In this document: positions 53,200 to 57,007 of the stretch, in pieces
Layout: each line of letters opens with the position of its first letter
Numbering within the stretch: the first letter of the stretch is position 1
NCBI GenBank assembly: GCA_949297365.1
Contig: CASFSL010000037.1
Location: 1 to 57,007 of the forward strand
DNA: 57,007 bases
Direction: 5' to 3'
From: an uncultured Bacteroidales bacterium
GTDB lineage: Bacteria; Bacteroidota; Bacteroidia; Bacteroidales; UBA932
Made by a program: the position numbers and the translations under genes
The notes under the pieces: model-generated
Databases searched by the model: none
Seen by the model: only the letters and a program-made list of their open reading frames with translations
Told to the model about the DNA's origin: nothing

Positions 53200-55500
53200 A
53201 TGGAGAATTTGGTAATCGTGGAGTCTCCCGCCAAGGCGAAGACGATAGAAAAAATATTGGGAAAGGATTATACAGTGCGTTCCAGTTTCGGCCATATAAG
53301 GGATCTGGCCAAGAAGAATCTAGGTATAGACATCGAGCACGGTTTCACTCCTCAGTACGAGGTGTCGCCGGACAAGAAAAAAGTCGTGGCCGATCTGAAG
53401 TCGGCCTCCGACAAGGCTGCGGTGGTATGGCTGGCATCCGATGAGGACCGTGAGGGAGAGGCCATAGCGTGGCATCTGAAGGAGACCCTGGCTCTGGATC
53501 CGTCCCGCACCCGACGTATAGTCTTCCATGAGATTACCAAGGACGCTATTCTCAATGCCATAAAGACCCCCAGGGACGTGGACATGAATCTGGTGATGGC
53601 CCAGCAGGCCCGCAGGGTGCTGGACCGTCTGGTGGGCTTCGAGCTCTCGCCCAGTCTCTGGAAGAAGATAAAGCCGTCGCTCTCGGCCGGCCGCGTGCAG
53701 TCGGTGGCCCTCCGCCTGATAGTGGAGCGGGAGCGGGAGATCAACGCATTTGATTCCAAACCTTATTTCAGAGTCGAGGGCGTGTTTGTCCCTGAGAAGT
53801 TGAAAGGCGGCAGGAGTTCCGCCAATAAGGTCATAGGAGTGCTGGACCGCAGGTTTGACTCACAGCAGGAGGCCGAGGCTTTCCTTGAGAGCTGCCGGGG
53901 CTGCGTGTTTACCGTAGGTTCGGTGGAGAAGAAAGAGGTCTCCAAGTGTCCGGCTCCTCCGTTTACTACCTCGTCCCTCCAGCAGGAGGCCGCCCGCAAG
54001 TGCGGATTCTCGGTCAGTCAGACCATGTCCATAGCGCAGCATCTGTACGAGTCAGGACTGATTACCTACATGCGTACCGATTCCACGACTCTGTCGAAGC
54101 TCGCCATAGGTGCGGCCAAGTCCTGGATTACAGACAATCTGGGAGCGCAGTATCACAAGGCCCGCCAGTACAAGACCGGTGTAAAGGGAGCACAGGAGGC
54201 ACACGAGGCCATCCGTCCGACATATATCGCCAATACCGAGATTGAGGGTACGGCTGCCGAGAAGAAGCTCTACAGCCTTATCTGGAAGCGTACGGTGGCC
54301 TCGCAGATGGCCGATGCCCGCCTGGAGAAGACGGATATAACCGTGGTAGGAGACAGGATTAAGGAGCATTTCGACGTGACCGGCTCCACGGTGCTGTTCG
54401 ACGGTTTCCTTAAATTATATATGGAGTCGTCCGACGATGACGCTCCTTCGGGAGACGAGGAGAGAATGCTCCCTCCTCTGGCCGTCGGAGATCTCATGCT
54501 GAGGGATACGATAACCGCCATGCAGAAGTACACCGTACATCCTCCCAGGTATTCAGAGGCCTCGCTGGTCAAGAAGATGGAGGAGCTGGGCATAGGCCGT
54601 CCCTCCACGTATGCGCCGACTATATCCACTCTTCATCAGAGAGGCTACATCCTGAGGCAGGACCGCAAGGGCGAGGAGAGGACAGTGACGGTGCTTACCT
54701 TGAAGGGAGACGATATCGCGCGCTCGGGCAAGAAGGAGACGACCGGCTCGGAGAAGGGCCGTCTGTGTCCTCAGGACATAGGCGTGATGGTCACGGACTT
54801 CCTGGAAAAGGCGTTTCCGTCCATCATGGACTATGGCTTTACCGCCAGGGTGGAGACGGACTTTGATAAGGTGGCTGCCGGAAAACTGGTGTGGAACAAG
54901 ATAGTGGCGGACTTCTACAGGCCTTTCCACGAGAAGGTGGAGGAGACCATAAGCGAGAGCGCTCCTGTGAAGACCCGCAAGGTGCTCGGAACTGATCCGG
55001 CCACGGGCAAGACGGTGATAGCACGTATGGGACGTTACGGCTCGGTGGTGCAGATAGGGGAGGATGACGATCCCCAGAAGCGGATTACCGGTCTGGACAA
55101 AGGTATGCTGATAGAGTCGGTGACTCTGGAAGATGCCCTGCGCCTGTTCGTCCTGCCCCGTACTCTGGGAGAGATCGACGGCAAGGAGGTGACCTGCTCC
55201 AAGGGCAAGTTCGGTCCCTATGTCAAGTATGACGGCAAATTCGTATCTCTCAAGAAGGGCATGAACCCGTACACTATAACCCTGGAAGAGGCCCGCAAGC
55301 TGATCTCGGATCATGAGGAGCAGCAGAAGAACCGTAATATCAAGGCCTTCCCCGAAGCCGACATAGAGGTGCTCAACGGACGTTTCGGCCCTTACATCAA
55401 ACATTCGGGTGCCAACTATAAGATACCGAAAGGTACTGACCCAGGGACTCTGACTCTGGAGCAGTGCCGGGAGATAATAGAGAAATCCAAGAAAAAATAA
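53200..55500 (+). CDS. topA: DNA topoisomerase I
   Basis: TopA relaxes negative supercoils through a 5'-phosphotyrosine intermediate. The 766-residue product begins with the Toprim domain MENLVIVESPAKAKTIEKILGKDYTVRSSFGHIRDL and the acidic motif DEDREGEAIAWHL near residue 85. The catalytic Tyr is in SGLITYMRTDSTTLS near residue 290. The C-terminus lacks tetra-Cys zinc ribbons and instead has the GKFGPYVKYDGKFV and GRFGPYIKHSG repeats. The start is the ATG at 53200; an earlier in-frame TTG at 53146 overlaps the promoter -33 box. The Lrp-type gene follows after 5 bp. Confidence 0.97.
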   Translation: MENLVIVESPAKAKTIEKILGKDYTVRSSFGHIRDLAKKNLGIDIEHGFTPQYEVSPDKKKVVADLKSASDKAAVVWLASDEDREGEAIAWHLKETLALDPSRTRRIVFHEITKDAILNAIKTPRDVDMNLVMAQQARRVLDRLVGFELSPSLWKKIKPSLSAGRVQSVALRLIVEREREINAFDSKPYFRVEGVFVPEKLKGGRSSANKVIGVLDRRFDSQQEAEAFLESCRGCVFTVGSVEKKEVSKCPAPPFTTSSLQQEAARKCGFSVSQTMSIAQHLYESGLITYMRTDSTTLSKLAIGAAKSWITDNLGAQYHKARQYKTGVKGAQEAHEAIRPTYIANTEIEGTAAEKKLYSLIWKRTVASQMADARLEKTDITVVGDRIKEHFDVTGSTVLFDGFLKLYMESSDDDAPSGDEERMLPPLAVGDLMLRDTITAMQKYTVHPPRYSEASLVKKMEELGIGRPSTYAPTISTLHQRGYILRQDRKGEERTVTVLTLKGDDIARSGKKETTGSEKGRLCPQDIGVMVTDFLEKAFPSIMDYGFTARVETDFDKVAAGKLVWNKIVADFYRPFHEKVEETISESAPVKTRKVLGTDPATGKTVIARMGRYGSVVQIGEDDDPQKRITGLDKGMLIESVTLEDALRLFVLPRTLGEIDGKEVTCSKGKFGPYVKYDGKFVSLKKGMNPYTITLEEARKLISDHEEQQKNRNIKAFPEADIEVLNGRFGPYIKHSGANYKIPKGTDPGTLTLEQCREIIEKSKKK

Positions 55501-55505
55501 GAGTC

Positions 55506-55982
55506 ATGAAGTACCAGTTGGACAGAATAGACCAGAGAATCCTTTCCTTTCTGGTCAAGAACGCCAGGATGCCGTTTCTGGAGATAGCCCGTGAGTGCGG
55601 AGTCTCCGGTGCGGCCATTCATCAGCGGGTCAAGAAGATGGAGAACATGGGCATCATCACCGGCTCCCGCCTTCTGGTGAAGCCTCAGGCCCTCGGTCTC
55701 AATGTCTGCGCCTTCGTGGGTGTCTCGCTCTCGGAGACCAACAAGTACAACGAGGTGATAAAGGCCCTCAAGCAGATACCCGAGGTGGTGGAGTGCCACT
55801 TCGTCACCGGCAAGCATGCCCTGCTGATCAAGCTCTACTGCACGGACCACGATCACCTGATGCGCATCCTCGTCCACACCATTCAGAACATCCCCTACAT
55901 CCAGAGTACGGATACGATGATCTCCCTGGACCAGGCCATCGAGCGTCAGATCTGGGTCGCCGATGTCCCCGTCAAGGACTGA
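55506..55982 (+). CDS. Lrp/AsnC family transcriptional regulator
   Basis: The 158-residue protein has the N-terminal AsnC-type HTH (LDRIDQRILSFLVKNARMPFLEIARECGVSGAAIHQRVKKMENMGIITG) and the C-terminal RAM domain (GLNVCAFVGVSLSETNKYNEVIKALKQIPEVVECHFVTGKHALLIKLYC), the effector-binding and oligomerisation module. These regulators sense amino acids. The start at 55506 lies 5 bp after topA, so the gene is likely co-transcribed with it. A hairpin with a T-run follows. Confidence 0.93.
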   Translation: MKYQLDRIDQRILSFLVKNARMPFLEIARECGVSGAAIHQRVKKMENMGIITGSRLLVKPQALGLNVCAFVGVSLSETNKYNEVIKALKQIPEVVECHFVTGKHALLIKLYCTDHDHLMRILVHTIQNIPYIQSTDTMISLDQAIERQIWVADVPVKD

Positions 55983-56086
55983 CCTTCGAAGTCGTGAGGC
56001 ATCTTCATGTCAGACATGTCAGTTTCTGAACTGATGGTGCGGTGTGGTGGAGTAAATGTCTGAATATCAATGCGCTAAGATAAGGT

Positions 56087-56134
56087 GCTGCACATTTGGC
56101 CGGTTTTAAAGCTGTCAAATGTGCAGCGCGTTTT
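56087..56134 (+). terminator. Terminator downstream of topA-lrp
   Basis: GCTGCACATTTG (56087-56098) and CAAATGTGCAGC (56116-56127) form a perfect 12-bp stem with a 17-nt loop, followed by GCGTTTTG with a short T-run. It lies 105 nt after the Lrp stop and is a good candidate for the end of the topA transcript. Confidence 0.68.
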
Positions 56135-56590
56135 GTAAGTCGCTATGAATCAGGGATGATTTTCCCCTGACCGCCCCACCGCTTCCAAAAATAACCATCC
56201 CGTCTTCCAGACTGCTGTGGCCATCATCACCGTGACCGCCTATACCGGCACCACCAGAAACAGCCGATACCGGACAGCTTACGCATAAGGCAGCACATAT
56301 TCATATTTTCATTATCTTTGCGTAACGGTAATGCAATGGCGCACACAGACTTCATACACCCCTCAGGGAAGCCCTCGGCAGCCCCTGGATTTCTTAATAA
56401 ATATTTGGAAATCCGGGAAAATCGTGTAAAAACACACACACAGGGCTCGCGCGTCAAGATACTGCAAATCCTTTAATCTACAAATACTTAGCGGAAAATT
56501 TCCATCTTCCGCAAGCCTCACTGCCGCGCGGCAATGCGCAGGCGGGCATACTTCATATACACCAACCGCATCATAAGGAGTAGAGACAGC
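56135..56590. other. 456-bp stretch without a supportable gene
   Basis: No reading frame here has a good start, length and composition. Notable items are a TATCTTTG -7-like box on the plus strand at 56313-56320 without a clear -33, a short CA-repeat at 56432-56442, and an AAGGAG purine run at 56575-56580 that belongs to the next gene. A short open stretch of about 34 codons near 56170-56290 could be a gene remnant, but I cannot identify it. Confidence 0.5.
56575..56580 (+). promoter_or_regulatory. Shine-Dalgarno-like AAGGAG
   Basis: AAGGAG lies 10 nt before the ATG at 56591 and supports that start. Such sites are uncommon among genes in this window. Confidence 0.5.
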
Positions 56591-57007
56591 ATGGATTATT
56601 CTATATACAGTTACTCGCTTTGTGTCGCCTTGCCGTTGATGCTGTTCTTCGGCTTTTATTTTCTTTTTGCCAAGACGCCGGAGAAAGTCATTTTCGATAA
56701 TTACCTGCGTTCCCGGCGGATTATGGGGACAGCGATGCTGTTGCTTGCAGCCAACTATTCGGCGCATTTCTTTTTCGGTATCCGATTCGTGAATGTCAAT
56801 GCCGCCATACTGATGAATCTGTCCACCTATTTCCTGTGCTACTGGCTGTTCAGTTCGGCACTCACCACGCTGCTCGACCGTTTCTATATCACGCGGCGGC
56901 GGTTGCAGACTCACCTCGGTATGTGGCTGCTGTTCTCCGTCCTTTCCGGCGTGATATTGCTTCTGTTGCCGGGCGGGACTATGCAGAAAGTCGGATTGGC
57001 TGTCATG
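56591..57007 (+). CDS. Polytopic membrane protein, N-terminal part (cut by window end)
   Basis: The frame is open from the ATG at 56591 to the last base (139 codons, no stop). It shows at least four hydrophobic segments: SYSLCVALPLMLFFGFYFLFA, IMGTAMLLLAANYSAHFFFGI, AAILMNLSTYFLCYWLFSSAL and MWLLFSVLSGVILLLLPGG. Loops contain DNYLRSRR and LLDRFYITRRRLQ. The layout resembles the membrane sensor part of Bacteroidota regulators, in which a histidine kinase or HTH domain follows, but no such domain is visible yet. I do not assign a function. Confidence 0.72.
   Translation, partial: MDYSIYSYSLCVALPLMLFFGFYFLFAKTPEKVIFDNYLRSRRIMGTAMLLLAANYSAHFFFGIRFVNVNAAILMNLSTYFLCYWLFSSALTTLLDRFYITRRRLQTHLGMWLLFSVLSGVILLLLPGGTMQKVGLAVM

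Noticed and set aside
50834-53215. Plus-strand frame of about 790 codons opposite PBP1A
   Set aside because: The minus strand encodes an intact class A PBP with all motifs. The opposite frame is open because of codon bias in a GC-rich gene.
56363-56914. Minus-strand frame of 183 codons at the window end
   Set aside because: It is the antisense of the plus-strand membrane-protein gene, which has coherent membrane helices and a start with AAGGAG.

Overview
The window is a chromosomal segment of a member of the phylum Bacteroidota, most likely order Bacteroidales. It is fairly GC-rich for that group, and an Alistipes/Rikenellaceae-type genome is my best guess, not a proven assignment. Several features point this way. 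The ATP synthase operon starts with the beta and epsilon genes. Promoters carry the TAnnTTTG -7 box. purH leads an mre/rod cell-shape operon, a DUF4492 gene precedes cydAB, and there are BACON, Omp28-like and OMP_b-brl-type proteins. Shine-Dalgarno sequences are mostly absent.

Layout. 1-1422: a metallophosphoesterase cut by the window edge, a 97-bp palindromic element, and smpB. 1593-8312: the complete F1Fo ATP synthase operon atpD-C-B-E-F-H-A-G. 8322-12198: two large surface lipoproteins. 12363-17807: a membrane TPR/AraC-type regulator, a DJ-1-family protein, a small membrane protein, a U32-type RNA hydroxylation protein and a periplasmic TPR protein. 17864-21811: an M16 protein that has lost its zinc ligands, a DUF3109 protein and a small outer-membrane protein. 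21209-27513: a minus-strand operon of ABC ATPase, permease, YtrA-type GntR regulator, TonB-dependent receptor-like protein, TrmN6 and an OMP. 27594-30646: glutaminase, a RimK-like ATP-grasp ligase, repeats, and a regulator/membrane-protein pair. 31056-35356: a secreted PepC-like peptidase, then DUF4492-cydA-cydB. 35438-42304: an M6 protease and BACON lipoprotein, gcvP, and rodA. 42301-48082: mrdA, mreD, mreC, mreB and purH. 48193-53110: ispD against prmC-ddl-PBP1A. 53200-55982: topA and an Lrp/AsnC regulator. 55983-57007: a gene-poor stretch and the start of a polytopic membrane protein.

The most unusual feature is in the ABC/GntR/TonB operon. A 10-bp tandem repeat (25054-25169, about 11.5 copies) sits exactly at the junction between the gntR-like gene and the TonB-receptor gene. 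At the present copy number the two genes form one open frame of 991 codons. Removing one unit would make the regulator end in a TGA that overlaps the receptor ATG (ATGA). Adding one unit would give a 28-codon out-of-frame tail. This looks like a three-state, slippage-driven switch. The operon promoter (27506-27536) also carries an AGTGTA-N12-TACACT operator of the type known for YtrA-family repressors, so the regulator modified by the repeat probably controls its own operon.

Other structure includes a family of CCRCAAYGGCA-N18-TGCCGTTGTGG hairpins in three copies (29544-30852), a strong bidirectional terminator at 29738-29772, several genes whose -7 box lies only 4-6 nt before the ATG and which are therefore probably leaderless, and three convergent gene pairs whose 3' ends overlap.
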